59,146 bases of DNA from assembly GCA_047974805.1 (NCBI GenBank), contig JBKECS010000051.1, positions 1 through 59,146 of the forward strand. The letters are read 5' to 3'. Below the pieces are notes generated by a model. The model had not been told where the DNA came from, searched no databases, and saw only the letters and a list, made by a program, of their open reading frames with translations. The translations under genes were made by a program, and so were the position numbers. Shown here piece by piece: positions 44,830-55,548 of this stretch (within the stretch, counting starts at the first letter, position 1; every line of letters begins with the position of its first letter). The stretch comes from JAJXUB01 sp047974805 (GTDB lineage: Bacteria > Actinomycetota > Actinomycetes > Actinomycetales > Dermatophilaceae).

Positions 44830-46680
44830 ATGGCCAAAATCACCGGGAGGCCCGTGAGGGTGCTGGCGTCAGTGCTTGGGTTGCCCCCTGGGGTGGGGGA
44901 TCTGGTATCTCAACGGATTCGGATGCGCCTGGTTCTCTCGACGGCCTTGTCCCTGGTGCTGTCCGTTATGGACACCCTGGGTGTGGTCGCCATGTTGCCG
45001 TTGATGCAGTATCTGACCGGATACGACCCTGATTCTGGTGCCGTTGGCTTCATTCGGAGACTTCTAGGCTACCCGAGTGAACGGGTGCTGATTCTATCCC
45101 TTGCAGGTCTGATCCTTGTTGCCTTCTTGGCTAAGGATATTTGCGCCATCTTCTTTCGCCGTTGGCAGCTACAGTTCATGGCAGAAGAAGAGGCAGGGCT
45201 GGCCACTCGACTATTAGAAGGATATCTTCTGGGACCCTATTCGTGGCATCTCACGAAAAGCGCGACCGACAAACTGTGGACCGTGGATTACGCTGTTACC
45301 AACGGGTTCACGGGTGGGTTCGGATCATCAATGAGTGCGGTGACAGAGATGTTGACAATTCTCTTCATCTTTGTATCGCTCTTTGCAATTTCTCCCCCCG
45401 TGACCGTTGTCACCGTCTTCTATCTGGGTGTGACATCATTCTTCATTTTTAGTTTCATTCGCCGGCGCACCGAAGTAGCGGGAAGACGCAGCCTAGAAGC
45501 CTCTCGTCAGACGACTAGCGCTGCAATGCAATCATTCGGTGCTGTCAAGGAAATCAAAGTCAGAGACGCCCAGGGATACTTCGTTGACAGCTTCCGTGTC
45601 GCGCGGATTGCCGGAGCTCGGGCTCGGGCACGATCAGTGTTGCTCAGCGAACTGCCAAAGTACCTCTTGGAGATTGTTTTTGTCGTGGGGATAGGTGCCC
45701 TGGCTTCGTTTCTGGTAATCCTGCCAAATTCGCAGCAGGGCCTCGTCCTGTTGGGTGTGTTTATGGCAGCTGGAACGCGGATCTTGCCCTCCGTTGTGAG
45801 GTTGCTGGGCGCCATCAACGGAGTGCGATTTTCCCGGTCGCCACTCCAACTCCTCGTCGGAGAGGTGCGCATGCAGAATGCTGCCCGTGAATCCCGAGTC
45901 AGCAACTCAGTCACTGATGCGATTCCCCGTGGGAGTATCGTCTGTCGTAAGGTGGAGTTTGCGTACTCTGACGAACCAGGGGTTCAGGTTCTCCGGGGTG
46001 TTGACCTTACCATTCCCCAGGGGCGAACGGTGGCTATTGTCGGTTCTAGCGGTGCTGGAAAATCTACGATGGTAGATATCTTATTGGGCCTCCATGAGCC
46101 TACCGATGGGACTGTCGTCGCAGGTGGGATAAGCATTTTTGACAACTTGTCTGGCTGGAGGAGTCAAATTGCGGTAGTTCCTCAAGACGTATACCTTTTA
46201 GATTCAACTCTTGCGCAGAATATTGCTTTCACCGACCCCATCGATGAAACGCGGATGGCCGACGTTATTGAACGCGCGCAACTTGCAGATCTCGTCGAGG
46301 CTCTGCCACAGGGAAGAGAAACACTTGTCGGTGAGCGGGGCGCCCGGCTCTCAGGTGGTCAGTGTCAACGCATCGGCATGGCGCGGGCGCTCTATCGACG
46401 GCCGTCCTATCTGTTTCTTGACGAGGCCACTTCGGCACTGGACAACGAGACCGAGCGACGTCTGACCGAAACCATTGATTCATTGACCGGGAGCATGACC
46501 ATCGTCATCGTCGCCCACCGCCTTTCGACGGTTCGTCGCTGCGATCAACTCGTCTTCATGTCGGCTGGCCGGGTTGCCGCTGTCGGGACCTTTGACGACG
46601 TTGCCGCCGCCAATGCAGAGTTCGCCAATCTCGTGGCATTGGGGACGCTGACGGCCGAGCCCACCCCAACCGCGAACTGA
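44830..46680 (+). CDS. ABC transporter, lipid-linked oligosaccharide flippase-like (PglK type)
   Basis: Encodes 616 residues, a full-length half-transporter. The membrane domain (about 30-330, six segments) is followed by an ATPase with Walker A GSSGAGKST (about 407-415), signature LSGGQCQR and Walker B YLFLDEATSALD. PglK-type flippases move lipid-linked glycans across the membrane, which fits a locus with a Wzy-like protein and no Wzx. Base composition is lower than its neighbours: 45361-45420 is 30/60 G+C. This suggests recent acquisition. It is divergent from the second glycan operon. Confidence 0.85.
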   Translation: MAKITGRPVRVLASVLGLPPGVGDLVSQRIRMRLVLSTALSLVLSVMDTLGVVAMLPLMQYLTGYDPDSGAVGFIRRLLGYPSERVLILSLAGLILVAFLAKDICAIFFRRWQLQFMAEEEAGLATRLLEGYLLGPYSWHLTKSATDKLWTVDYAVTNGFTGGFGSSMSAVTEMLTILFIFVSLFAISPPVTVVTVFYLGVTSFFIFSFIRRRTEVAGRRSLEASRQTTSAAMQSFGAVKEIKVRDAQGYFVDSFRVARIAGARARARSVLLSELPKYLLEIVFVVGIGALASFLVILPNSQQGLVLLGVFMAAGTRILPSVVRLLGAINGVRFSRSPLQLLVGEVRMQNAARESRVSNSVTDAIPRGSIVCRKVEFAYSDEPGVQVLRGVDLTIPQGRTVAIVGSSGAGKSTMVDILLGLHEPTDGTVVAGGISIFDNLSGWRSQIAVVPQDVYLLDSTLAQNIAFTDPIDETRMADVIERAQLADLVEALPQGRETLVGERGARLSGGQCQRIGMARALYRRPSYLFLDEATSALDNETERRLTETIDSLTGSMTIVIVAHRLSTVRRCDQLVFMSAGRVAAVGTFDDVAAANAEFANLVALGTLTAEPTPTAN

Positions 46681-47071
46681 GGCGCGCCGCGGGGCACGTG
46701 ACGCCGGGTTCATTGCGGTAACCGGGGCTCTCAAACTCTGTTTCGGGAATGCACACGCAGTCGGGTGGCACGGTGAGTGGTCCAGCATCGCACCTGCTGG
46801 CACACATCGAGCGTGGTTTCGCGAGACGGCGTACGTTTATGCTGGTCAGCGGCTCGCGACCGATGAGGCTGGCGCATTAGCCTGAGTTGGGTCAGTCGGC
46901 TTAGTGCCTTGGTGGGGCTGTTCAGGGCAGTGAGGATGGCTTGGATCTCGGGCCCGATGGATGGCGGTAGGTGTTGATCACCGCCAGAGCGGAGATCCCC
47001 GCCGAGATCCAGCCACCATCCGACCAGTACCCACTAGACCTGTGCGACTCGGGACGCAGTAGGGTGGCACG
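46681..47071. other. 391-base non-coding gap with a duplicated start-region block
   Basis: No convincing gene lies here. Bases 46755-46792 repeat 47054-47091 at 34 of 38 positions; the repeated block is the promoter and start codon of the downstream methyltransferase. The rest of the gap shows no coding frame that resembles a known protein, though short frames such as 46922-47122 on the minus strand are open. It looks like a scar from rearrangement next to the imported flippase gene. Confidence 0.55.
46755..46792 (+). repeat. Upstream degenerate copy of the methyltransferase promoter/start block
   Basis: Matches 47054-47091 at 34/38 positions. Its -10-like element is changed to TCGGGT, while the GTG codon is kept (46773-46775) but leads into no conserved methyltransferase frame. 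Confidence 0.65.
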
Positions 47072-47091
47072 GTGAGCAGTCCAGCCTCGCA
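47054..47091 (+). repeat. Intact copy of the promoter/start block, with TAGGGT element
   Basis: Second copy of the 38-base repeat. TAGGGT at 47060-47065 lies 6 bases before the GTG 47072 start, the same layout as at 17522-17534, which points to a leaderless transcript. Confidence 0.6.
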
Positions 47092-47833
47092 TCACATCCG
47101 ACAGACTCATTTGAAGCAGCAAGCTGTCTACGTCGATAACCCTCGTGGAGACGTCAGGCCGTTCATCGATGCATCGGCTCGTTCAGTCCTCGACGTCGGC
47201 TGCGGTAGGGGCGGGTTCGGTAGGACCCTGCGGGAGGTCCTTGGCCCGAGCGCCCACATCGTCGGCGTGGAAGCGGTCATGGTCCAGGCCGAACGCGCGC
47301 GAGAAAGCGGCGCGTTCTCTGAAGTCCGAACGGGATACTTCCCGGAGGCGTTGGGGGAATCAGACGAGAGGTTCGACCAAGTCTTCTTCAACGATGTCCT
47401 TGAACATATCTATGACCCGTGGGCGCTACTGCGGGAGATCCCACGGCACCTTGCGCCCAATGGCCAGGTCGTCGCCGTCATCCCCAATATCCAATACTGG
47501 CCGGTGATCTGGGAACTGGTGAAGGGGCGATGGGACTATGCCGACGCCGGCACCTTGGACCGAACCCATGTGCGCTTCTTCACTAGGGCCACGATGATCG
47601 AGGCGTTCGTCGATGCCGGTTTCGAGGTCCTGCGCTGTGAACCGGCCAACCGCTATTTCGGCGGGCAGTTCAGCAAGTACCCCCTCCGGGCGCTGAAACC
47701 TGTCCTGGGCAACTGGCAGTGGCTGCACTTCGTCGTGGTCGCGCGAAAGGCCGTCGGGGACGATCAACCCCGGGTGAGGACCACCCCAATCGGTTCAAAG
47801 AATGACGCAACGGGAGTCACAGGAAACGCATAG
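47072..47833 (+). CDS. SAM-dependent class I methyltransferase
   Basis: Encodes 253 residues from GTG 47072. SAM motif I is VLDVGCGRGGFG (about 38-49), an acidic residue follows in VGVEAVM, and FDQVFFNDVLEHIYDP and LREIPRHLAPNGQVV give the later motifs. The WDYADAGTLDRTHVRFFT segment is common in methyltransferases of polysaccharide loci. It likely methylates a sugar or glycan end. The C-terminal 25 residues are not conserved. Confidence 0.83.
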   Translation: MSSPASHHIRQTHLKQQAVYVDNPRGDVRPFIDASARSVLDVGCGRGGFGRTLREVLGPSAHIVGVEAVMVQAERARESGAFSEVRTGYFPEALGESDERFDQVFFNDVLEHIYDPWALLREIPRHLAPNGQVVAVIPNIQYWPVIWELVKGRWDYADAGTLDRTHVRFFTRATMIEAFVDAGFEVLRCEPANRYFGGQFSKYPLRALKPVLGNWQWLHFVVVARKAVGDDQPRVRTTPIGSKNDATGVTGNA

Positions 47834-47855
47834 CTCGGCCGCTCATGATGCACTC

Positions 47856-49277
47856 ATGAGCACAGTGGAGGCCTACCCATCCGTGGCCGTCGCGTCGGGG
47901 CACCCGTCCGGGGTCGGTCGCATTCGGCACGTCCCGGGCTGGTGGCGTGACGTCAGCGGCGCAGCCTTTTGGCTGATCAACCTGTTCGTCGTCGCGCTGT
48001 GGGTTGCTGACGGTGGCGTCTCCCTTCTGTCGTCCAAGAGCGGGTTCCTCACCGGCATCGGCCAGTTGTCTGGGCTCATCGCCTCGGCGTTGCTGCTCAT
48101 TCAGGTCTTCCTCATGGCCCGCGTGCCCTGGTTCGAACAAGCCTGGGGTCAAGATGAGCTGGCCCGGCTACACCGCCTGGTCGGCTTCACCAGCTTCAAC
48201 CTCATGCTCGTTCACATCATCTTCATCACTCTCGGGTACGCATCGGGGAGCACCCAGGGCCTGTGGGGGACCATCGTCGACTTCGTCGTCAACTATCCCG
48301 GCATGTTGCTCGCCATCGCCGGCACCGCTGCGTTGTTCATGGTGGTGTTCACCTCGTTCAAGGCGGTGCGACGGCGTTTGCGGTATGAGTCCTGGCACCT
48401 CATCCACCTGTATGCCTATCTCGGTGTCGGCCTCGCGCTGCCGCACCAGCTGTGGACCGGCCAAGACTTCCTGAAGTCCACGGCCAGCACCGTCTTCTGG
48501 TGGACCCTGTATGCGCTTGCGCTGGCCGCAGTGCTCGTTTTCCGGGTGGGCTTGCCGGCCTGGCGCTCGCTGCGCGCCCCCATCCGGGTTCGTTCGATCG
48601 TGCAGGAGAAGCCGGGCACGGTGAGCGTCACCGTCGACGGGCAAGGGGTGGCACGGCTGCGTGCGCAGGGCGGACAGTTCTTTACCTGGCGCTTCCTCGA
48701 CGGCCCCGGCTGGAGCCGTGGCAACCCCTATTCGCTCTCGGCAGCGCCGGACGGGCATACGCTGCGGTTCACGGCCGACATCGTTGGGGATGGCAGTGCC
48801 CGCCTGACGACCCTCACTCCGGGAACGCGTGTCCTTCTCGAAGGTCCGTATGGGCGGATGCACCCGGGCACCCGGACCCAACGCAAGGTCCTCCTGCTCG
48901 GCGCCGGGATCGGCATTACCCCGATGAGGGCGTTGCTGGAGTCGCTGCCGCAGGCACCGGGCGACGTCACCATCGCCTACCGGATCAGTCGTCGGGAGGA
49001 CCTGGTGCTCAGCGACGAGATCGACGCCCTCGCCGGTCAACGAGGCGCACAGTACGTGCTTGTCGAGGGCCATCGGGTGCGCGACCGGCACAGCTGGTTG
49101 CCCGAGAAGGCCCGCAACCTCAGTGACGAGCAGGCGCTGCTGCAGCTGTGCCCGGACCTGACCGAGCGGGACATTTATGTCTGCGGGGCACTGGGCTGGA
49201 TGGAGGCCGTGCATGCTGCCGCCCGTGCTGCCGGGGTCCCTGAGGCACAGATCCACATCGAACGTTTCGAATATTGA
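47856..49277 (+). CDS. Ferric-reductase-like transmembrane flavoprotein oxidoreductase
   Basis: Encodes 473 residues from ATG 47856; an in-frame ATG at 47802 would overlap the methyltransferase by 32 bases, and neither has a good RBS. The N-terminal half has about six membrane helices with paired His residues for haem (RLHRLVGFTSFNLMLVHI and WHLIHLYAYLGVGLALPHQ). The C-terminal half is a ferredoxin-reductase module with the FAD motif GNPYSLSAAP and the NAD site LLLGAGIGITPMRALL. It would pass electrons from NAD(P)H through the membrane to the next gene's FMN protein. Confidence 0.87.
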   Translation: MSTVEAYPSVAVASGHPSGVGRIRHVPGWWRDVSGAAFWLINLFVVALWVADGGVSLLSSKSGFLTGIGQLSGLIASALLLIQVFLMARVPWFEQAWGQDELARLHRLVGFTSFNLMLVHIIFITLGYASGSTQGLWGTIVDFVVNYPGMLLAIAGTAALFMVVFTSFKAVRRRLRYESWHLIHLYAYLGVGLALPHQLWTGQDFLKSTASTVFWWTLYALALAAVLVFRVGLPAWRSLRAPIRVRSIVQEKPGTVSVTVDGQGVARLRAQGGQFFTWRFLDGPGWSRGNPYSLSAAPDGHTLRFTADIVGDGSARLTTLTPGTRVLLEGPYGRMHPGTRTQRKVLLLGAGIGITPMRALLESLPQAPGDVTIAYRISRREDLVLSDEIDALAGQRGAQYVLVEGHRVRDRHSWLPEKARNLSDEQALLQLCPDLTERDIYVCGALGWMEAVHAAARAAGVPEAQIHIERFEY

Positions 49278-49288
49278 GGAGAACATCC

Positions 49289-49870
49289 ATGCGACGCATT
49301 ACCCTGTGGGCGCTGAGCACCCTGACCGTGCTGGTCCTGCTCTTCAGCTACCGGACCTCCACCTCCAGCGCCAACGTAACCGCCAGCGCGTCGGGGTCGA
49401 TCAACGATGCCACCTCCGGCGCGACGTCCAGCAGTTCCGGAACCGCGAGCGACTCCGGCAGTTCAGATTCGGTCGAGGGCTCCGGGAGCGGCTCGGGAAC
49501 CGGCCAATCCTCCGGAAGCGACGCCGGGTCCACCAACTCGGAATCGTCCACCGGTGGAGGATCCGGTTCCTCGTCGAGCACGACCGACAGCTCCGCGAAG
49601 ACTTACACGGGTGAGGCGATCAACACCCGGTTCGGTCCCGTCCAGGTCGAAATCACCGTCGCAGGCGGGAAGATCACCAAGTCGGCCGTCACCCAGGTGC
49701 CCTGGAACGATCGCCGCGACCAGCAGATCAACAGCTACGCTGTGCCGATCCTCAACCAGGAAGCCGTTGACGCCCAAAGCGCAAACATCGACATGGTGTC
49801 TGGGGCAACTTTCACCTCCGACGGCTACATCCAGTCCCTGCAATCGGCCATCGATCAGGCCCACCTGTGA
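49289..49870 (+). CDS. FMN-binding domain protein with flavinylation motif
   Basis: Encodes 193 residues from ATG 49289, with gaggaga 8 bases upstream. One N-terminal membrane segment (about 5-20) leads to a long Ser/Gly/Thr-rich linker (about 30-105) and a C-terminal FMN-binding domain. The flavinylation motif D-x-x-S-G-A-T is at about 168-174 (DMVSGATFTSDGY); the Thr is the expected covalent FMN site. The linker would let the flavin reach across the envelope. The following gene encodes the matching ApbE transferase with a GTGA overlap. Confidence 0.88.
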   Translation: MRRITLWALSTLTVLVLLFSYRTSTSSANVTASASGSINDATSGATSSSSGTASDSGSSDSVEGSGSGSGTGQSSGSDAGSTNSESSTGGGSGSSSSTTDSSAKTYTGEAINTRFGPVQVEITVAGGKITKSAVTQVPWNDRRDQQINSYAVPILNQEAVDAQSANIDMVSGATFTSDGYIQSLQSAIDQAHL

Positions 49871-50616
49871 CCTGGAGTGTCCGCGCCTTCGTCGAACACA
49901 TCATGGGCATGCCCATCTCCGTCCATGTCCGATCGGCCGACCCACACGCGGTACACGTCGACGGCGCGGTGGCCAACGTGTTTGCCCACCTCCGCAAGGT
50001 CGATGGGGTGTTCTCGACCTGGCGAGCCGACAGCGACCTCATCCGGATTCGCCGCGGAGAGCTCGATCAACGGGATGCACACCCGTGGCTGGCGCAGGTT
50101 CGGGCGCTGACCCAGGAGGCGGAGACAGTGACCGGTGGGATCTTCACCACTGATCTGCTCGGTCCCGACGGCACTCGCGGATGGGACCCCACCGGCCTGG
50201 TCAAGGGCTGGGGCGTGGCCGGGGCTGCGGAGTATCTGCGCGAAGTGGACCAGATCGCGTTCTCCATCAATGCCGGCGGCGACATCGTCTGCGGCCTCGG
50301 TCGGGGGATGGGTGCGTATGACATGCCGTGGCGGGTCGGCGTTCAAAACCCGGCCGACCCCATGCGGGTGGTGCGGGTCGTGGAGGTCGTCGATGGCGCT
50401 GTAGCCACCTCAGGCTCGGCGGCCCGCGGAGCGCACATCATCGACCCACGAACGGGCCACCCCGTGGACCGACGCGGCTCGGTCACCGTAACCGGTCTAG
50501 ACTTGTCATGGGCGGACGTCTGGGCGACCGCGCTGTACGTTAAACCCACTCTCCGATACCCCGATGGCTTCGCTGTGGACGTCTACCCCACCGACGAATC
50601 GACAGTAATAATGTGA
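49867..50616 (+). CDS. apbE: FAD:protein FMN transferase (ApbE)
   Basis: Encodes 249 residues from GTG 49867. ApbE moves FMN from FAD onto the Ser/Thr of flavinylation motifs. Family motifs include MGMPISVHV near the start, FSTWRADSDLIRI, GWDPTGLVKGWGVA, SINAGGDIVC, VATSGSAARGAHIIDPRTG and TVTGLDLSWADVWATAL. No signal peptide is evident. Position directly after the FMN-binding gene makes that protein the likely substrate. Confidence 0.92.
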   Translation: MTWSVRAFVEHIMGMPISVHVRSADPHAVHVDGAVANVFAHLRKVDGVFSTWRADSDLIRIRRGELDQRDAHPWLAQVRALTQEAETVTGGIFTTDLLGPDGTRGWDPTGLVKGWGVAGAAEYLREVDQIAFSINAGGDIVCGLGRGMGAYDMPWRVGVQNPADPMRVVRVVEVVDGAVATSGSAARGAHIIDPRTGHPVDRRGSVTVTGLDLSWADVWATALYVKPTLRYPDGFAVDVYPTDESTVIM

Positions 50617-50620
50617 GGGT

Positions 50621-51763
50621 GTGTCCCCTCCATTCCATACTGCGCCAGATGACTGCGCAGCCTTCCAATCCCCGTTGATGGGTGCGGAGTCCTTAGCCGC
50701 GTTGCAGCGCGGCATCGCGAGTTCCTGGCGATTCGAGAATCGGGATGAGAAGCGCTTCCTCGAACTTGACGGCCTTCGCGGGATCGCCGCCTTGGGCGTG
50801 CTCCTTTATCACTACACGACTCTGTTTGATCGCTACTTTCCCGATCACCAGGCATCGCCGGCCACCTTCTGGATCGGCCAGTTCGGAGTCCAACTCTTCT
50901 TCCTTATCAGCGGGTACGTCATCTTCTGGACCGCGCACCGAAGCCGAGGACCCCTCGACTTTCTGGTGCTCCGCTTCTCCCGGCTCTACCCGACGTACTG
51001 GGCTGCGCTGGCTTTCGGCGTCCTTGTCGTGTACGCCACTGGCTTCACCGAGCTGTATCGCAGCGCCGCCGAGCTGCTGACGAATGTCACGATGCTCCAG
51101 CGACTTGTGGGGATCCGCGACTTCGACGGTGTCTATTGGTCGCTATCGGTGGAGATTGTGTTCTATGCCTTCATTCTAATTGTCATGGTGATCTCTCGGA
51201 ATCGAATTGATGGGCCGTGGCTGACTTGGCTGCTGTGGATGTGGATGGGGTCAGGTGCCGCGTTTGTGCTGTGGGATGCTGCCCGTCCCGACTTTCTGTC
51301 GCACCTCCTCGTAGTTGCCTGCGCAGGCTTGTATGCTCCGCTCTTCTCCGTCGGGCTTCTCCTGTACAAGAACTCCGGCAGGGTGACGATCGACGTGATC
51401 ATGGCGTACGCGCTCTCGGTCCTTCTTAGCTGGGTCGACGGGGGAGCTGCGGCAGGTGCAAGCGTCGCCGCTCTTGGCCTGGCGTTCGCAGCGGTGGTGA
51501 TTACCCGCAACATTCCAGTCCTCCGGTGGAGGCCGCTGCTGTGGCTTGGGGCCATCAGCTATCCGTTGTATCTCGTGCATCAGAACATGGGGTATGTCGT
51601 GCTCGCCCGGTCTGAGCCCGTTATCGGTCGACTCCCGGCGATGGCGCTGGCGCTGTGTCTGGCGTTGCTCGTCGCGTGGTTGATTCATCGCGCCGTCGAA
51701 GTGTCGATTTCACGGCGGGTGCGTGATCGCTTGCGTGCGCTGGTCGGGGGTTCTCAGAGTTAG
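50621..51763 (+). CDS. Acyltransferase family 3 (OafA-like) membrane protein
   Basis: Encodes 380 residues from GTG 50621, four bases after apbE (gaggg nearby); ATG 50678 is a possible start closer to the conserved region. RFLELDGLRGIAALGVLLYHY, FGVQLFFLISGYVIFW and LRFSRLYPTYW are the same landmarks as in the minus-strand acyltransferase at 32324-33397. About ten membrane segments follow. It probably acylates a surface sugar rather than serving the flavin unit. Confidence 0.87.
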   Translation: MSPPFHTAPDDCAAFQSPLMGAESLAALQRGIASSWRFENRDEKRFLELDGLRGIAALGVLLYHYTTLFDRYFPDHQASPATFWIGQFGVQLFFLISGYVIFWTAHRSRGPLDFLVLRFSRLYPTYWAALAFGVLVVYATGFTELYRSAAELLTNVTMLQRLVGIRDFDGVYWSLSVEIVFYAFILIVMVISRNRIDGPWLTWLLWMWMGSGAAFVLWDAARPDFLSHLLVVACAGLYAPLFSVGLLLYKNSGRVTIDVIMAYALSVLLSWVDGGAAAGASVAALGLAFAAVVITRNIPVLRWRPLLWLGAISYPLYLVHQNMGYVVLARSEPVIGRLPAMALALCLALLVAWLIHRAVEVSISRRVRDRLRALVGGSQS

Positions 51764-52707
51764 TCGCCTCCAGGGCACTCACTCGTTGGTTGCGAATCCA
51801 CGCCGGCTACTCGGACTTGGAACCGGTCCAGTTCCGCCTGAAGGCTCGCTGAGGACCATCCGAGGTTCTCCGCGATAGCGGCGAACCGGTGTCGCCAGTC
51901 CAAACGCCGCAGGGCCATGGCGTGGTTGAGTCGGGCGCGATCTGGTGTCCAGGAGTTGACCGCCTCCCGCAGCGGCGCCATGCCGCTGGGCATGTCCTCC
52001 GGCGGTGGTTCGAGAGTGGCCTCGGGCCAGGGCAACTCATCGTTCGCCTGGCATAAGGGTACAGCACCGGCAACGACCGCGCCGCTGGCCAGGGCGTCGA
52101 GCCAGCGACCGGTCAGGTACTGACGAGTGGGGTGCGTATAGGCCGCCGGGGCTGCCACGTTGTTAAAGGATAAAGTGAACCTGTTGTGGGTCATGGCATC
52201 CATGAGTACCGCTTGGTTGTTTCGCGGTTGGGGTGCGCAGGGGTCCTACCCCTGAAGGTCAACCCACGCGCTTCGGCAGCGCAGCCACCGAGGCATCGTC
52301 GTTCCAGGCCTGTGGTTGTCGACCCACCTTCAGCAGATCGGTGGGACGATCCGAGATGGACGAACCCATGTCAAGGGCGTCGGTCCCGAAGGAGAGAAAG
52401 CTCGTCTGTGTACCGGTGACTGCCTTCCACTCATCGACAAGTTCCGCGTCAGATAAAGAACTGATCGAAGGCGCCGCGGCGTGCAATCTTGGGGATCCGG
52501 TCGGTCCAGAACGAGTCAATGAGCCAGGCAGAGAGACGACCGTAGCTCGGGCGTCGCAGTCCGTTTCCCAAGGCCCATTGTAAATGGCCCGGGACGCACG
52601 CGACGAGGAGAATGTCTGCGGAGCCGCGGCGCAGCGACGGCAGCAGTGCTCCCATCTTCGTCAACCTGCCGGGTTCGCAGCTCCAGGTCACCTGTTGGAA
52701 CTCGCCC

Positions 52708-54849
<2,142 letters not shown>

Positions 54850-54867
54850 TCCTGTGACTCCTGACGA

Positions 54868-54967
54868 GCGACATCGTCGCCTGCGACGTACCGGATCTGG
54901 CGGCGAGCTCGGCCTGGGTCAGACCGCTGGCTCGTCGTGCAACTTCGATCAGGTATGCCCGATCCAT
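54868..54967 (-). pseudogene. Truncated XRE-type HTH gene fragment
   Basis: ATG 54967 opens MDRAYLIEVARRASGLTQ, then AELAARSGTSQATMS, a clear XRE helix-turn-helix start. After about 33 residues homology stops where the upstream region of the YyaL-like gene begins. The frame then runs antisense-like through that gene without meaning. It is a remnant of a regulator or antitoxin gene cut at the island border. Confidence 0.6.
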
Positions 54968-55070
54968 TCCTCGACGATATCCGATCGAACTATTTGGCTC
55001 TCTGCGCGGCACCGCCTTCACACCTACCTGTCGCCCACGAACCTCGCGGGCCAACGCTGACAGGAGGACC

Positions 55071-55512
55071 ATGAACAGCAACACTCACGACGTCCCGTTC
55101 CACGCCCGCCACGACGACGAGCTGTAGACGCTCGCTGACGTCGCCGAGATCCTTCGGACGCCGGTGAACACCGTGCGCTGGTGGCGCCATGAGGGCATCG
55201 GGCCGGAGTTTTTCAAGATTGGCCGGCGACTCTACACGACCGTCGGCGACCTGCGGACCTTCATCCCCGCCCAACGGCTCACTACGGCTGGGGCAAGACG
55301 AAGGGCTACCAGGACGTCAAGGACCGTTCGTTCGTGCCGCCGCCGGTGATGACGCGCCCGACAGGTGGCGGCTCGACCAGCTGTTGACGTGGGAGGAGAA
55401 GCGGATGGCGCTAGCCGAAGCCGTGCGGGAGGCGCTCGTCGCACCGAAGCTTGAGGAGGTCCGACTCACTGACCGGCTCCCACGGGCCAAGACACGCCGT
55501 AGGGCGGCATGA
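55071..55512 (+). pseudogene. Excisionase/MerR-like HTH gene with amber codon
   Basis: ATG 55071 has a good RBS (ggagg). After 18 codons there is TAG (55125-55127), then TLADVAEILRTPVNTVRWWR and HEGIGPEFFKIGRRLYTT continue in frame, the usual HTH_17 excisionase pattern. A one-base change in a Leu codon (TTG to TAG) explains the stop. A second frame to 55512 (WRLDQLLTWEEKRMALAEAV) looks like the remaining C-terminus after a further shift. It suggests an integrated element that has decayed here. Confidence 0.5.
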
Positions 55513-55548
55513 GGGAGGAAGCAGACGCGGCAACAGAGCCGCGCTGAG

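Noticed and set aside
46922..47122. 66-codon minus-strand frame in the 391-base gap
   Set aside because: It runs into the methyltransferase start and has no similarity I recognise; kept only as part of the gap description.
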